Shown here: in pieces, positions 53,072 through 62,643 of the stretch | Layout of the letters: each line of letters starts with the position of its first letter | Numbering within the stretch: the stretch's first letter is position 1 | Assembly: GCA_964518575.1 (NCBI GenBank) | Contig: CAZFGW010000005.1 | Coordinates: forward strand, 1-64,000 | Direction of reading: 5' to 3' | DNA: 64,000 bases | DNA from: MGBC163016 sp964518575 | GTDB lineage: Bacteria > Actinomycetota > Coriobacteriia > Coriobacteriales > Eggerthellaceae | The notes under the pieces: model-generated | What the model was told of the DNA's origin: nothing | Database searches by the model: none | The model's input: the letters and a program-made list of their open reading frames with translations, nothing else | Program-made: the position numbers and the translations under genes

Positions 53072-54022
53072 TCACTTCCCCGCGCGCTCATAGGCAGCGA
53101 TGATGGCTGAAACAAGCGTATTTCTGACCACGTCCTTTGAAGTAAGGTCAACAAAGCTGATATCGTCGATATCGGCAAGGACGGTGCGTGCAGAATTGAT
53201 ACCCACAGGGCCGATAGCAAGATCACTTTGAGTCGTATCGCCCGTGACAACCATCTTCGATGCCTCACCCAAACGGGTCAAAAACATCTTGATCTGTTCA
53301 GCGGTGGCGTTTTGAGCCTCATCCAGAATGATGAAAGCATCGGAGAGCGTGCGTCCGCGCATGAAGGCAAGCGGGCAGATCTCGATCGTGTCGACATCGA
53401 TCAGATGGCGCGCTTTTTCCGCGTCCATCATCGAGAAAAGCGCATCGTAGAGAGGCTGGATATAGGGATCGACCTTTTCCGTCAGCGTTCCGGGGAGAAA
53501 CCCCAGATTCTCTCCCGCCTCAACAATCGGACGGGTGAGCACGATCCGGGAAACCGCCTTGGACGCGAGTGCTCGCAGTGCCATTGCCATAGCAAGATAC
53601 GTTTTGCCCGTACCGGCAGGACCGAGACCGAACGTGATCGTGCGCGAGCGGATGGATGCGAGATAGCGCTTCTGTCCGGTCGTTTTCGGTCTGATGATGC
53701 GCCCCTTATAGGTCAAAACGATGTCATCCTGAAAGGAGTCGAGCGCCTTGAAATCTTCAAGGGCAACCTCAACAATGCGCGCGAGCTGGTCAACATCGAG
53801 TGCATGCCCTTCGCGCGCGTGATGCATGAGTTCAGCGAAGATGGACGTGAGTGCCCGTACTTCATCCTCATCGCCCTCGAGAACGATCTCGTTGTCAGAT
53901 AGGGTGATCCGTGATTCGAATCGATCCTGAAGAAAATGGAGCAATGTATCATGATGCCCAGTTATGAACGACGGCGTCAGCGTCTCGGGAATGGAAATGC
54001 TTGTGTGCGTTGTTTCACTCAT
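53072..54022 (-). CDS. phoH: PhoH-family ATPase
   Basis: A 316-residue protein. The N-terminal KH-like region is followed by a PhoH ATPase domain with GPAGTGKTYLAMAMALRAL (Walker A), IILDEAQNAT (Walker B) and VTGDTTQSDL. It belongs to the PhoL type found next to ybeY, thought to be an RNA-linked helicase or NTPase. ATG 54022 fits the family start; the frame is open upstream to 54136 but overlaps mtaB. Confidence 0.92.
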   Translation of the reverse strand: MSETTHTSISIPETLTPSFITGHHDTLLHFLQDRFESRITLSDNEIVLEGDEDEVRALTSIFAELMHHAREGHALDVDQLARIVEVALEDFKALDSFQDDIVLTYKGRIIRPKTTGQKRYLASIRSRTITFGLGPAGTGKTYLAMAMALRALASKAVSRIVLTRPIVEAGENLGFLPGTLTEKVDPYIQPLYDALFSMMDAEKARHLIDVDTIEICPLAFMRGRTLSDAFIILDEAQNATAEQIKMFLTRLGEASKMVVTGDTTQSDLAIGPVGINSARTVLADIDDISFVDLTSKDVVRNTLVSAIIAAYERAGK

Positions 54023-54056
54023 GAAAACGATTGTATCATCCGGCTTTGTGCATCGC

Positions 54057-55301
54057 CTACCGTATGAGCGAACATTCCTCAAGCGTCGCCGTGATGATTC
54101 CTGTGTTGGGCAACGCATGTGGAACGGAGAGCTCAAAGTAGCTTTCGCTCATCGCTCTTCCCGGGGATTCGATCACGCACCACTCGCGGGTACCGATACG
54201 TTTGGCGTAATCCTCTTTGCGCAAATGATTGGAAAGCTCCCTGAGCTTTCCTGCTCGTTCACTGCGCACGGACGCGGGTAGTTGGTCGGTGCGCGCTGCA
54301 GCAGGGGTACCCGCACGCTCTGAATAGGGAAAGACATGCATTTTGGAAAAGGCGCAGTGCGTAGCCACTTCAAGGCTTTGGACGAAATCAACACTGCTCT
54401 CACCGGGAAAGCCCGCGATGATATCGGTCGTGATTGCCACTGAAGGCAGAGCCGCGCGAATAGAATCGATCAAGGATACATACTCATCGGCGGTGTAGTT
54501 ACGTTCCATGTCCGCAAGCACCTTTGAGCTGCCCGATTGCAAGGGGATGTGGAGATGACGGCAGATGCGCCCGTTCGCTTGGGCAAGCGTCTCGATGAGC
54601 GCACGGTCAATGCTCATGGGCTCGATGCTCGAAAGGCGGAACCGGCAATCGACGCCATCGGGCGACACGCCTGAAGTGCACGCGAGAAGCTCCTCTAAAA
54701 GTGAAGCAAGCCCTCCTCCCTCAAAGCAGTAGCGCCCTAAATCGATGCCAGCAAGGACAATCTCCTTGATACCGCGCGCTGCGTGGCGCGTGCATGCATC
54801 TGCAACCTCGGAAAAAGGTTTGCTTGTCGCAGGTCCCCGCGCAATATGCACAATGCAATAGGTGCATGCATGATCGCATCCATCTTGAATCTTCACATCG
54901 ACCCGTGCGCGTGAAGGGCGCGGGTCGTCTACATCCGCACACACCGACTCAATGCACGTATCTAAAGCGGAGTTCATTTCAAGTGAGCTGACCGCGCCAA
55001 GAACATCGTCTTTGCTGACGATTCTGATGCGGGGATCAAGCGCGCGATAGCGCTCCGGGTCGATCGCAACCGCACAGCCGGTGAGAAAAACGGATGCGGT
55101 GGGATTTTGTCGCAACAACCGGTGCACCTGCTTGCGTGTCTTCTTTTCCGCCTCCCCCGTCACCGTGCACGTATTCAAGATGATGACGTCAGCGTCTTCG
55201 ACGCGCGAAGGTATTGCCCCGCGTGCGCGCAGCCCCTCCTCGATCGTATCGGACTCCGAGCGATTGACCCGACATCCCAGGCTCATGACCGAATAGCGCA
55301 T
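54057..55301 (-). CDS. mtaB: tRNA (N6-threonylcarbamoyladenosine-37) methylthiotransferase MtaB
   Basis: A 414-residue radical SAM methylthiotransferase. SLGCRVNRSESDTIE, NTCTVTGEAEKKTRKQV and the motif QDGCDHACTYCIVHIARGP identify MtaB. It turns t6A37 into ms2t6A37 in ANN-decoding tRNAs. The gene lies between phoH and rsmE; the rsmE stop immediately precedes ATG 55301. With MiaB and RimO it is the third family member within 27 kb. Confidence 0.93.
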   Translation of the reverse strand: MRYSVMSLGCRVNRSESDTIEEGLRARGAIPSRVEDADVIILNTCTVTGEAEKKTRKQVHRLLRQNPTASVFLTGCAVAIDPERYRALDPRIRIVSKDDVLGAVSSLEMNSALDTCIESVCADVDDPRPSRARVDVKIQDGCDHACTYCIVHIARGPATSKPFSEVADACTRHAARGIKEIVLAGIDLGRYCFEGGGLASLLEELLACTSGVSPDGVDCRFRLSSIEPMSIDRALIETLAQANGRICRHLHIPLQSGSSKVLADMERNYTADEYVSLIDSIRAALPSVAITTDIIAGFPGESSVDFVQSLEVATHCAFSKMHVFPYSERAGTPAAARTDQLPASVRSERAGKLRELSNHLRKEDYAKRIGTREWCVIESPGRAMSESYFELSVPHALPNTGIITATLEECSLIR

Positions 55302-56105
55302 CTAAAGTGCACGCTCCCCATGCGCCTCGGCGCACCTATCGAGTTCATAGCGGATAAGCGCCGGCGAGACGACTGCGGCGGTTTCTGTTCGCAGAATGGA
55401 TCTTCCCAGTGTTATGACGCGCACATGCGGGTTCATGGTTTCAAAACACCTGATCTCGCCTTCACTGAACCCGCCTTCCGGCCCGATCACGCAGGCAACA
55501 TCAGGAGCGTCTCTGAGCGACAGCGTAGAGAGTGCTTGGTGAAGCGTGGCGCTTGCGGGAGCCTCTTCCCAGCATACGATGACAGCGTCAAAGGCAGCAA
55601 AGCGCTCAGCGAAGGCACCATCGGTCGCACGGGTGGGTTGCCAGACGTGCGGAATCCGGTCCTGTCCCGATTGCATAGCGGCACTCTTCGCAATCCGCTG
55701 CCACCGCTCGAGTTTTGCTTGCGATCGCTTCGCATCAAGCTTGACAATACTGCGCTCAGCATCAAGCGGGATGAACTCGGAAACACCGACCTCGGTTGCC
55801 TGACGGATAACATGTTCGAACTTGTCCTTTTTGGGAAGCCCTTGTATGAGCGTAAGTTTCAATGCCGACACGTTATCCAGCTCTTCACCGGATGCGATAC
55901 GGACGTCCAGCTGCCCGTCATGGATTTGAACGACTTCCACGATGAAATAATCTCGCGCCGCATCGACGATGGCAATGCGCTCGCCCCTTTTCAGACGCAG
56001 CACCCGCGCGTGCTCGACATCGTCGTCGGCAAGCATGAGCGGAAAGACCTCATCCTCGATATCAGCGATGATCTGCTCGGGCAGGAAAAAACGATGAAGC
56101 GACAT
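55302..56105 (-). CDS. rsmE: 16S rRNA (uracil-1498-N3)-methyltransferase
   Basis: A 267-residue SPOUT-class methyltransferase. QGLPKKDKFEHVIRQATEVG, IGPEGGFSEGEI and LGRSILRTETA are the SAM-binding knot signatures. The N-terminal PUA-like domain handles RNA. It is 2 nt after dnaJ and abuts mtaB, matching Bacillus yqeU and its neighbours. Confidence 0.95.
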   Translation of the reverse strand: MSLHRFFLPEQIIADIEDEVFPLMLADDDVEHARVLRLKRGERIAIVDAARDYFIVEVVQIHDGQLDVRIASGEELDNVSALKLTLIQGLPKKDKFEHVIRQATEVGVSEFIPLDAERSIVKLDAKRSQAKLERWQRIAKSAAMQSGQDRIPHVWQPTRATDGAFAERFAAFDAVIVCWEEAPASATLHQALSTLSLRDAPDVACVIGPEGGFSEGEIRCFETMNPHVRVITLGRSILRTETAAVVSPALIRYELDRCAEAHGERAL

Positions 56106-56107
56106 GG

Positions 56108-57238
56108 TCAGACGAACATGGTACGAAGCTTTTGGAGCGGCGTTCTCACATCAGTGATCTCTTCGCCCATCTCGTGCGCAAGCTGCTCAAGGAGTTTGCG
56201 TTGCTTCTTGGTGAGCTTCTTCGGCATCTCGATGTCAAGGTGGACAAAGAGACTGCCGCGCGACGAGCCCCTGAGCTTCGGCATACCATACCCTTTGACC
56301 TTGATGGTGTCGCCCGTCTTCGATCCTTCCGGCACCTTCACCGAAACGATCTCGTCATCCAAAATGCCCTCGACTTCGATCTCGGCGCCCAGAGCCGCTT
56401 GCACCATAGGAATTGTTACGCTCACATGCAGATCATCGCCATCGCGCTCGAAGAATTCGTCGTCTTCAATACGAACGGTGACAATTAAATCTCCCGAAGG
56501 TGCGCCTTGGATGCCCGCTTCGCCAAGATCGGGCACACGCATCTGCTGTCCATGGCGAATGCCTTGGGGGACATCAATAGAAACTTTCTGCCGATCAGGA
56601 ATGCGTCCCTGACCGTCGCATTCCTCACAGGCGCCTTCGATGACTTTTCCGCTGCCTTGACACTCAGGACACGTCGTTGATGATTGCATGTCGCCCAAAA
56701 ACGTATGCTGCACGGTGACGATGCGCCCTTGTCCTTGGCATCGCTCGCACGTCTTAAATGCCCCATCTTCGCCAAGACCGCTTCCCTCGCATGCCGTACA
56801 CGGCGCAAGACGGTCGTACACGAGTTCTTTTCTGACGCCGGTTGCCGCTTCTTTGAGCATGACTTTGATGGCGATGCCCATATCGCGTCCGTCTTTGCTT
56901 TGAGTTGCGCTGCGCGCCGCTCCGCCGAAGAATGACGAGAAGATATCGCCCATGCCGCCGAACCCGCCGAAGATATCTTCGAAGTCAACATAGCCGCCTG
57001 CACCTGAGGCAGCCCCGGGGATCGTACCGAACCGATCATATTGGGCGCGTTTGTTTGCGTCAGACAAAACATCGTAGGCTTCGTTGAGCTCTTTGAATTC
57101 ATCCTCCGCATCGGGAGAAGGATTCACGTCGGGATGGAGTTTCCGCGCTTTGTGGCGAAACGCTTTCTTGATCTCCGCTTCACTTGCTTCTCGGTCCACC
57201 CCGAGTATTTCATAAAGGTCTTTCGTTGTCGTTGGCAT
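56108..57238 (-). CDS. dnaJ: Chaperone protein DnaJ
   Basis: A 376-residue type I Hsp40. The J domain has the HPD motif (KLHPDVNPS), a G/F region follows, and four CxxCxGxG zinc motifs (CTACEGSG, CERCQGQG, CPECQGSG, CEECDGQG) are complete. The C-terminal substrate-binding domains are normal. It directly follows hrcA with only 2 nt between; grpE and dnaK, usual in this operon, are absent. It would share the CIRCE-controlled promoter. Confidence 0.95.
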   Translation of the reverse strand: MPTTTKDLYEILGVDREASEAEIKKAFRHKARKLHPDVNPSPDAEDEFKELNEAYDVLSDANKRAQYDRFGTIPGAASGAGGYVDFEDIFGGFGGMGDIFSSFFGGAARSATQSKDGRDMGIAIKVMLKEAATGVRKELVYDRLAPCTACEGSGLGEDGAFKTCERCQGQGRIVTVQHTFLGDMQSSTTCPECQGSGKVIEGACEECDGQGRIPDRQKVSIDVPQGIRHGQQMRVPDLGEAGIQGAPSGDLIVTVRIEDDEFFERDGDDLHVSVTIPMVQAALGAEIEVEGILDDEIVSVKVPEGSKTGDTIKVKGYGMPKLRGSSRGSLFVHLDIEMPKKLTKKQRKLLEQLAHEMGEEITDVRTPLQKLRTMFV

Positions 57239-57240
57239 CG

Positions 57241-58269
57241 CTACTTAGTTGCTCCCTCGAATCCGTCTTCATCAAGTATGTCTTTGGCTGCGCGTACGGC
57301 GCCTATCACCTTGGTGTAATTCATCCGCTTCGGTCCGATGACCGCAATGATCCCCTGTGATCCTTCACGTCCATAGATGCCTGCAATCACCGAAATACCC
57401 GAAAGCTGGCTTTTCGCATTTTCATTACCGATTTTCACGACGATGTTGTCCGGTGAGATGTCGTCATCGATCGCGGACATGAGCACGGTATCATCCTCAA
57501 GGATTTCCATGATGGGAAGCAGCGAGGACGAATCGTGGAATTCAGGTTTTTTCAAAAGCGTGCTCATGCCAGCGCGGGACGATTTCGCCATGACCGACCC
57601 TTTCACCGCATCAACGATCTCGCATAGGATCGTACGGGCGACCGGATCATCTGCGAGGCGCGCGATCAAGGTCTCGTCGAGCGATCTGAAGTCGGCAAGC
57701 GAATGACCGACAGCTACCTTCGATACGAGCTGCTCGACCGAAGAGAGCCGCTCGGGAACAACATCTTCATTGAAGAAGACGTGGCGGTTGATGACCTGCC
57801 CTTCTTTGGTCACGATGACAATGAGCGCCGAGCGATCTGAGAGGGATACGAGTGAAATTTGTCGGATATCCGAACCGAGGAGGGAGGGCGCCATGACAAT
57901 GGAGAGGCATTCCGTCAAACGGTTCAGCTCCGCTGAGGTTCGCTCGATAAGGTCGTCGATCGCACTCGCTGATTGGCGCAGCTCCTTGACAAGCGATGCA
58001 TGCGCTTGTGTGGAAAGGGATACCTCTGACGCTAAAAGCTCGTCGACGAATTCGCGATATCCGAAATCGGTTGGAATGCGTCCCGCGGAGGTGTGGGGCT
58101 GCGTGATATACCCCGCCTCTTCAAGGGCAGAAAGCTCATTGCGAACGGTTGCCGGCGACACACCGAGATGGTAGCGCTCGGTGATCGTGCGCGAACCGAC
58201 GGGAAGCGCATAGGCGACGTACTCTTCAATGAGAGCACAAAGTATCCGTTGCCGCCTGTCAGAAAGCAT
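57241..58269 (-). CDS. hrcA: Heat-inducible transcription repressor HrcA
   Basis: A 342-residue repressor. The N-terminal winged helix (RQRILCALIEEYVAYALPVGSRT, SPATVRNELSALEEAGYITQPHTSAGRIPTD in part) and the C-terminal GAF-like domain are clear. HrcA binds CIRCE and needs GroEL to stay folded. ATG 58269 or TTG 58272; AAGGA is 9 nt from the TTG. A CIRCE element overlaps its own promoter. Confidence 0.95.
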   Translation of the reverse strand: MLSDRRQRILCALIEEYVAYALPVGSRTITERYHLGVSPATVRNELSALEEAGYITQPHTSAGRIPTDFGYREFVDELLASEVSLSTQAHASLVKELRQSASAIDDLIERTSAELNRLTECLSIVMAPSLLGSDIRQISLVSLSDRSALIVIVTKEGQVINRHVFFNEDVVPERLSSVEQLVSKVAVGHSLADFRSLDETLIARLADDPVARTILCEIVDAVKGSVMAKSSRAGMSTLLKKPEFHDSSSLLPIMEILEDDTVLMSAIDDDISPDNIVVKIGNENAKSQLSGISVIAGIYGREGSQGIIAVIGPKRMNYTKVIGAVRAAKDILDEDGFEGATK

Positions 58270-58312
58270 CAATGATCAGCATCCTTGTCCGTTTTGAAAT
58301 CTGTTGGCGAAC

Positions 58313-58342
58313 ATGTTAGCACTCAAACCGAAAGAGTGCCAA
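58313..58342 (-). promoter_or_regulatory. CIRCE operator overlapping the hrcA promoter
   Basis: TTAGCACTC (58316-58324), a 9-nt spacer and GAGTGCCAA (58334-58342) match the CIRCE consensus TTAGCACTC-N9-GAGTGCTAA with one difference. On the minus strand TTGGCA (58342-58337) and TAACAT (58318-58313), 18 nt apart, make a promoter covered by the operator. It is 44 nt before hrcA and directly after hemW. Confidence 0.9.
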
Positions 58343-58345
58343 TCA

Positions 58346-59458
58346 TCACGGAGCCAATGACAGGAGCTCTCCATACAGTTCATTACCGAGGAGCCACCCG
58401 CGCTCCGTTGGAACCCATGCATCATCCGTGTGGCGGACAAGCCCGATTTCTTCCAATCGATTCAAGGTGGGAATGAGCGCAGGGAGATGACATGCAAGCT
58501 CTTGGGCACGCCCGACTTCGAGCCCTTTTGTCATGCGCATCGCAAGCATCGCATCCTCTGCCGCCATCTGAGTGCGATCAAGGTCATCGATCACCTCGTT
58601 GTTCTGGATCCGGCAGCGACGATGTTCGTTTTGTGTCATGGTGACCGCACTATATCCGATGCCAAGGTAAGGCTTCCCGCTCCAATAGGAACTGTTGTGC
58701 CTGCTCTCATATCCATCTCGGGCGAAATTGGAAACCTCATAGCGGCTAAACCCGTGTTCGGTAAGCAGGAGGCTTGCCTGTTCCATCATCGTTGCCTGCA
58801 TGTCCTCATCGACATCGGGCAGATCCCCACGCATAACGCGTTTATAGTAGGGCGTTAACGGTTCGATCGTGAGCGGATAGAGGCTCAAATGCGTTACCCC
58901 CGCCTGAAGACCGCGTTCGATATCTCGCAAAAGCATCTGTGCCGTTTGTCCGTACAGACCGCACATGAGATCGATGCTCACATTCTCGAAGCGCTCCCGA
59001 GCGATCTCGATCGCACGCGCAGCACAAGCACTATTATGAGCTCGACCGAGCGTTTTCAAGCATCCATCATCAAAGGATTGCACGCCGATAGAAAGACGAT
59101 TCACCCCAAGCGCCCACATATCCTTGACCATCCGCTCATCGAGACTCTCGGGGTTCGCTTCCACGCTGAATTCAACATCTGAGGAGAGATCAAGCGATAA
59201 GCTGATCGCATAGATGAGTTCGATCAAACGTTTCGAGCCGATATGGGTCGGCGTTCCTCCACCGATATAGATGCTTTCGATCTGTGCGAGCTCACCTGCG
59301 CGAGCATATTCGCGCAATTTCATAATGATGCTTTCGATATATTCTTCAATTCTAGGAGAGGTGCGCGCGACAGCCTCGGTGGCGAAGTCGCAATAGGCGC
59401 ATCGCGAAGCGCAGAAGGGAATATGGATGTAGAGCGCTTGGTAAGGATCGTGCGGCAA
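58346..59458 (-). CDS. hemW: Heme chaperone HemW (coproporphyrinogen dehydrogenase-like radical SAM)
   Basis: A 370-residue radical SAM protein. ALYIHIPFCASRCAYCDF contains CxxxCxxC; the extra Cys typical of true HemN is absent, so this is HemW, a heme-trafficking protein. GGGTPTHI and the HemN_C domain follow. Start TTG 59458 is supported by GAGAGGA 9 nt upstream, which overlaps the dusB stop region. It lies between dusB and hrcA as in Bacillus minus dusB. Confidence 0.88.
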   Translation of the reverse strand: MPHDPYQALYIHIPFCASRCAYCDFATEAVARTSPRIEEYIESIIMKLREYARAGELAQIESIYIGGGTPTHIGSKRLIELIYAISLSLDLSSDVEFSVEANPESLDERMVKDMWALGVNRLSIGVQSFDDGCLKTLGRAHNSACAARAIEIARERFENVSIDLMCGLYGQTAQMLLRDIERGLQAGVTHLSLYPLTIEPLTPYYKRVMRGDLPDVDEDMQATMMEQASLLLTEHGFSRYEVSNFARDGYESRHNSSYWSGKPYLGIGYSAVTMTQNEHRRCRIQNNEVIDDLDRTQMAAEDAMLAMRMTKGLEVGRAQELACHLPALIPTLNRLEEIGLVRHTDDAWVPTERGWLLGNELYGELLSLAP

Positions 59459-59472
59459 CGAAGATCATCCTC

Positions 59473-60468
59473 TCATGAAGTTGCTTGTTCATGCAGTTCG
59501 TCGAATACCCGATCGAAGTCCTCGATCGTAGTGCACGTATTGAATGCACGCCGCGCTAGCGAGGCACCTTTGAGTCCGGAAACATACCAGGCGCCATGCT
59601 TGCGCATACGTACCAGATGCTCGGGCAAAAGTTCGTTCAGAAGGTGCGCATGCGTCCGCGCCGCCTCAATGCGCTCGTGCGCTCCCGGCATATCCGGTAT
59701 GCGGTACCCCTCGAGCATCGAAAGAACCTGCTCGAATATCCAGGGATTGCCGCGTGCGCCCCGCCCGATCATGATCGCATCGCATCCACACGCATCGATG
59801 AGCGTACGCGCACTTTCCGCATCTACGATGTCCCCGTTGCCAATGACGGGGATGGATACGGAGTGCTTGACTTTTCTGATGGCACCCACATCAGAAACGC
59901 CGGTATACATCTGTCGTGCGAATCGGCCATGGACAACAATAAAATCGGCACCGGCATCTTCCATGCGAGCAGCGAATGCAGGAGCGGTTTCATCGCCCAT
60001 CGCAAATCCCCGCCGGAATTTCACGCTGACCGGACAGGTGACCGCGCGTTTGACCTGAGCCACGATCGACTCAGCAAGCGCGGGGTCGTTCATAAGTGCT
60101 GCCCCATCGCCTTTGGAAATGATCTTGCGAGCAGGGCAGCCCATATTGATATCGATACAGAACAGGTGCGCGCCAAGCATGTCTTCGATATGTGCTGCCT
60201 CAGATGCCATGATGGCAGGCTCATGTCCGAAAATCTGCACGCCGAGTTCCTGCTCACCAGGCGCCCGAGCAAGGAGATGCTCCGTCTTTGCGCTCGCATA
60301 CGATAGTCCTTTTGCAGACACCATCTCCCCATAGGCGATATCTGCGCCCGCTTGCAATGATATTGAGCGCATGACCATATCGCTCACGCCTGCCATGGGA
60401 GCCAGGAAGACACGCATTCCCTGGACACCGGGCAGGTTAGGAGCGGAAAGTGTGTTTGAGCTATTCAT
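59473..60468 (-). CDS. dusB: tRNA-dihydrouridine synthase
   Basis: A 331-residue FMN enzyme that reduces uridine to dihydrouridine in tRNA. LAPMAGVSD, the catalytic Cys in NMGCPARKI, and VHGRFARQMYTG and GNGDI are diagnostic. The ATG at 60468 overlaps the lepA stop by 8 nt with AAGG just upstream. The DusB assignment among Dus types is by overall resemblance. Confidence 0.9.
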   Translation of the reverse strand: MNSSNTLSAPNLPGVQGMRVFLAPMAGVSDMVMRSISLQAGADIAYGEMVSAKGLSYASAKTEHLLARAPGEQELGVQIFGHEPAIMASEAAHIEDMLGAHLFCIDINMGCPARKIISKGDGAALMNDPALAESIVAQVKRAVTCPVSVKFRRGFAMGDETAPAFAARMEDAGADFIVVHGRFARQMYTGVSDVGAIRKVKHSVSIPVIGNGDIVDAESARTLIDACGCDAIMIGRGARGNPWIFEQVLSMLEGYRIPDMPGAHERIEAARTHAHLLNELLPEHLVRMRKHGAWYVSGLKGASLARRAFNTCTTIEDFDRVFDELHEQATS

Positions 60469-62266
60469 CGACCTTCAAAATGGCCATGAATGCTTCTTGG
60501 GGAACCTCGACATTGCCGATGGCTTTCATCCGCTTCTTTCCCGCTTTCTGTTTTTCGAGCAGTTTGCGTTTACGCGTGATATCGCCGCCGTAGCACTTCG
60601 CGAGAACATCCTTGCGCTTCGCTTTCACCGTCTGACGCGCAAGCACGCGTCCTCCAATGGCAGCCTGGATGGGAACTTCAAACATTTGACGCGGAATGAT
60701 CTCCTTGAGCTTCTCCGTCAAAACACGCCCGCGGTCATACGCCTTGTCCTTATGCACGATAAACGAAAGGGCATCGATGACCTTCCCTGCGAGCAGGATA
60801 TCGAGCTTCACGAGATTGGACGTGCGATAGCCCATGAATTCATAGTCCAAGCTGGCATATCCTTTGGTATTGGATTTGAGCTTGTCGAAGAAATCCATGA
60901 TGAGTTCGGAAAGCGGAATCTCCCAAAGCATTTCAACGGTTGTCGGCGAAAGATAGTTCATGGTGACGAACGTGCCGCGCCGCGCCACCGCAAGATCCAT
61001 AACCGCACCGATGTAGTCGGGAGGAACGAGGATCTTAGCTTTGAGATAGGGCTCTTCGATATGGTCATAGGTTCCTGCATCGGGCATATCTTGCGGTGAA
61101 GTGATGGTGATCATCTCAGAGTTGCGCATATAGACGTGGTATTCGACCGAAGGCGCCGTCGCAAGCAGGTCGAGACTGAATTCGCGCTCCAGACGCTCTT
61201 TGACAACTTCCATATGCAACAGCCCCAAAAAGCCGACCCTGAAGCCGAATCCGAGCGCAACGGACGTCTCCGGCTCCCAGATGAGCGCTGGGTCATTGAG
61301 TGCGAGTTTCTCAAGCGCCTCTTTCAGCGGCTCGTATTGATCGCCCTCGATCGGATAGAGACCGGTGAACACCATGGGTTTCGCTTCGCGATATCCCGGA
61401 AGCGATTCAGTCACGCCGCCCTCAGCAGTTGTGATGGTATCACCCACCTTAACGAGGCTCACATCTTTGAGACCGGTGACGAGATACCCGACTTCACCCA
61501 CACCGAGCTCGGGCAATGGACGCATCGCTGGTGTCTTCACCCCAACTTCTTCTGCAAGGCTCTCAACTCCAGTGGCAAGCATTTTGAGCTTCTGCCCTTG
61601 CTTGATCGAACCGTCTACGATGCGTACGAGGGCAACAACGCCGCGGTAGGCGTCGAAATAGCTGTCGAAGATGAGTGCGCGCAAAGGTGCGGCCGCCGAG
61701 CCTTCGGGAGCGGGAATGGTATAAACGATCGCTTCGAGGAGCTCATGCACCCCTTCCCCCGTTTTGCCCGAAGCTAAAACCGCATCCTCTGCTGGTATGG
61801 CAAGACCGTCCTCAATCTCTTCCTTTACGCGCTCAGGGTCGGCGGCGGGAAGATCGATCTTATTGATCAAGGGAATGATCTCGAGATCAGCGTTCATGGC
61901 AAGCATTGCATTGGCAACGGTTTGCGCCTCAACGCCTTGGGTTGCATCAACGACAAGAACAGCACCCTCACACGCTGCGAGCGAGCGTGAAACCTCATAT
62001 GTGAAGTCGACGTGTCCCGGCGTGTCGATGAGGTTGAACTGGTAGGTTTCGCCATCATCGGCATGGTATTCCACGCGGACGGCTTGGCTTTTGATGGTGA
62101 TCCCCCGCTCGCGCTCGATTTCCATAGTGTCGAGGATCTGATCTTGCATATCGCGCGATGCGACCGTCTCCGTAAGTTCAAGCACGCGATCCGACAGCGT
62201 CGATTTCCCGTGGTCGATGTGCGCGATGATAGAGAAATTGCGGATATGCGATGGATCGGTTGGCAT
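60461..62266 (-). CDS. lepA: Elongation factor 4 (LepA)
   Basis: A 601-residue translational GTPase. IAHIDHGKSTLSDRVLE (P-loop), the switch with EIERERGITIKSQ, DTPGH, NKIDLP and the LepA C-terminal domain ending in KCYGGDITRKRKLLEKQKAGKKRMK are intact. LepA back-translocates or assists initiation on ribosomes. ATG 62266 is preferred; the open frame upstream to 62377 has no support. dusB is coupled downstream. Confidence 0.96.
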   Translation of the reverse strand: MPTDPSHIRNFSIIAHIDHGKSTLSDRVLELTETVASRDMQDQILDTMEIERERGITIKSQAVRVEYHADDGETYQFNLIDTPGHVDFTYEVSRSLAACEGAVLVVDATQGVEAQTVANAMLAMNADLEIIPLINKIDLPAADPERVKEEIEDGLAIPAEDAVLASGKTGEGVHELLEAIVYTIPAPEGSAAAPLRALIFDSYFDAYRGVVALVRIVDGSIKQGQKLKMLATGVESLAEEVGVKTPAMRPLPELGVGEVGYLVTGLKDVSLVKVGDTITTAEGGVTESLPGYREAKPMVFTGLYPIEGDQYEPLKEALEKLALNDPALIWEPETSVALGFGFRVGFLGLLHMEVVKERLEREFSLDLLATAPSVEYHVYMRNSEMITITSPQDMPDAGTYDHIEEPYLKAKILVPPDYIGAVMDLAVARRGTFVTMNYLSPTTVEMLWEIPLSELIMDFFDKLKSNTKGYASLDYEFMGYRTSNLVKLDILLAGKVIDALSFIVHKDKAYDRGRVLTEKLKEIIPRQMFEVPIQAAIGGRVLARQTVKAKRKDVLAKCYGGDITRKRKLLEKQKAGKKRMKAIGNVEVPQEAFMAILKVDE

Positions 62267-62643
62267 AGTTCTTTCGTAGGTATTGCGGTATCGGACGTGT
62301 TGCCCGCATTCTCCGATACCTGGTATTTTGCAGGTGACATCGCGGGCGTAATGATGTATTCTATCGCATTGTGTCAAGCGAGGCGCGGTGTTTGTTCATT
62401 CAAGCAAATCCGCAGACATGGCTGCATGAGGATAGTGGCTTCGCTGGCGGCTTGCATAAAGCCTGATACGGGAAATCCAGTCCGTATCCTGACAGAATCG
62501 CTCTGTCGTCATGGTCTTATGCGCCGTATTAGCGCTATTTTCTTTTCCTCATCTTTCATGAATGCGTCTCATATGAGCACGAAGTGAACGTTTGTGTCCT
62601 TCGCATACGCACAAGGACACCGAAGAAAGGAAAACGAAAGAAC
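62267..62643. other. Divergent intergenic region between lepA and rpsT with palindromes
   Basis: This 377-nt stretch contains no gene. It holds a 7-bp inverted repeat with a 10-nt loop (GATACGG 62465-62471, CCGTATC 62482-62488), a 10-bp palindrome CTCATATGAG (62568-62577) and an 8-bp hairpin GTGTCCTT/AAGGACAC (62594-62601, 62613-62620) in the rpsT leader. A TTGACA lies near 62380 on the minus strand but its -10 is poor. The hairpin before rpsT may serve S20 control. Confidence 0.4.

Noticed and set aside
55107..56612. A 501-codon open frame on the + strand
   Set aside because: It lies antisense to mtaB, rsmE and dnaJ, all with clear family motifs; the translation shows no domain and is Arg/Ser/Cys-rich, typical of a shadow frame.
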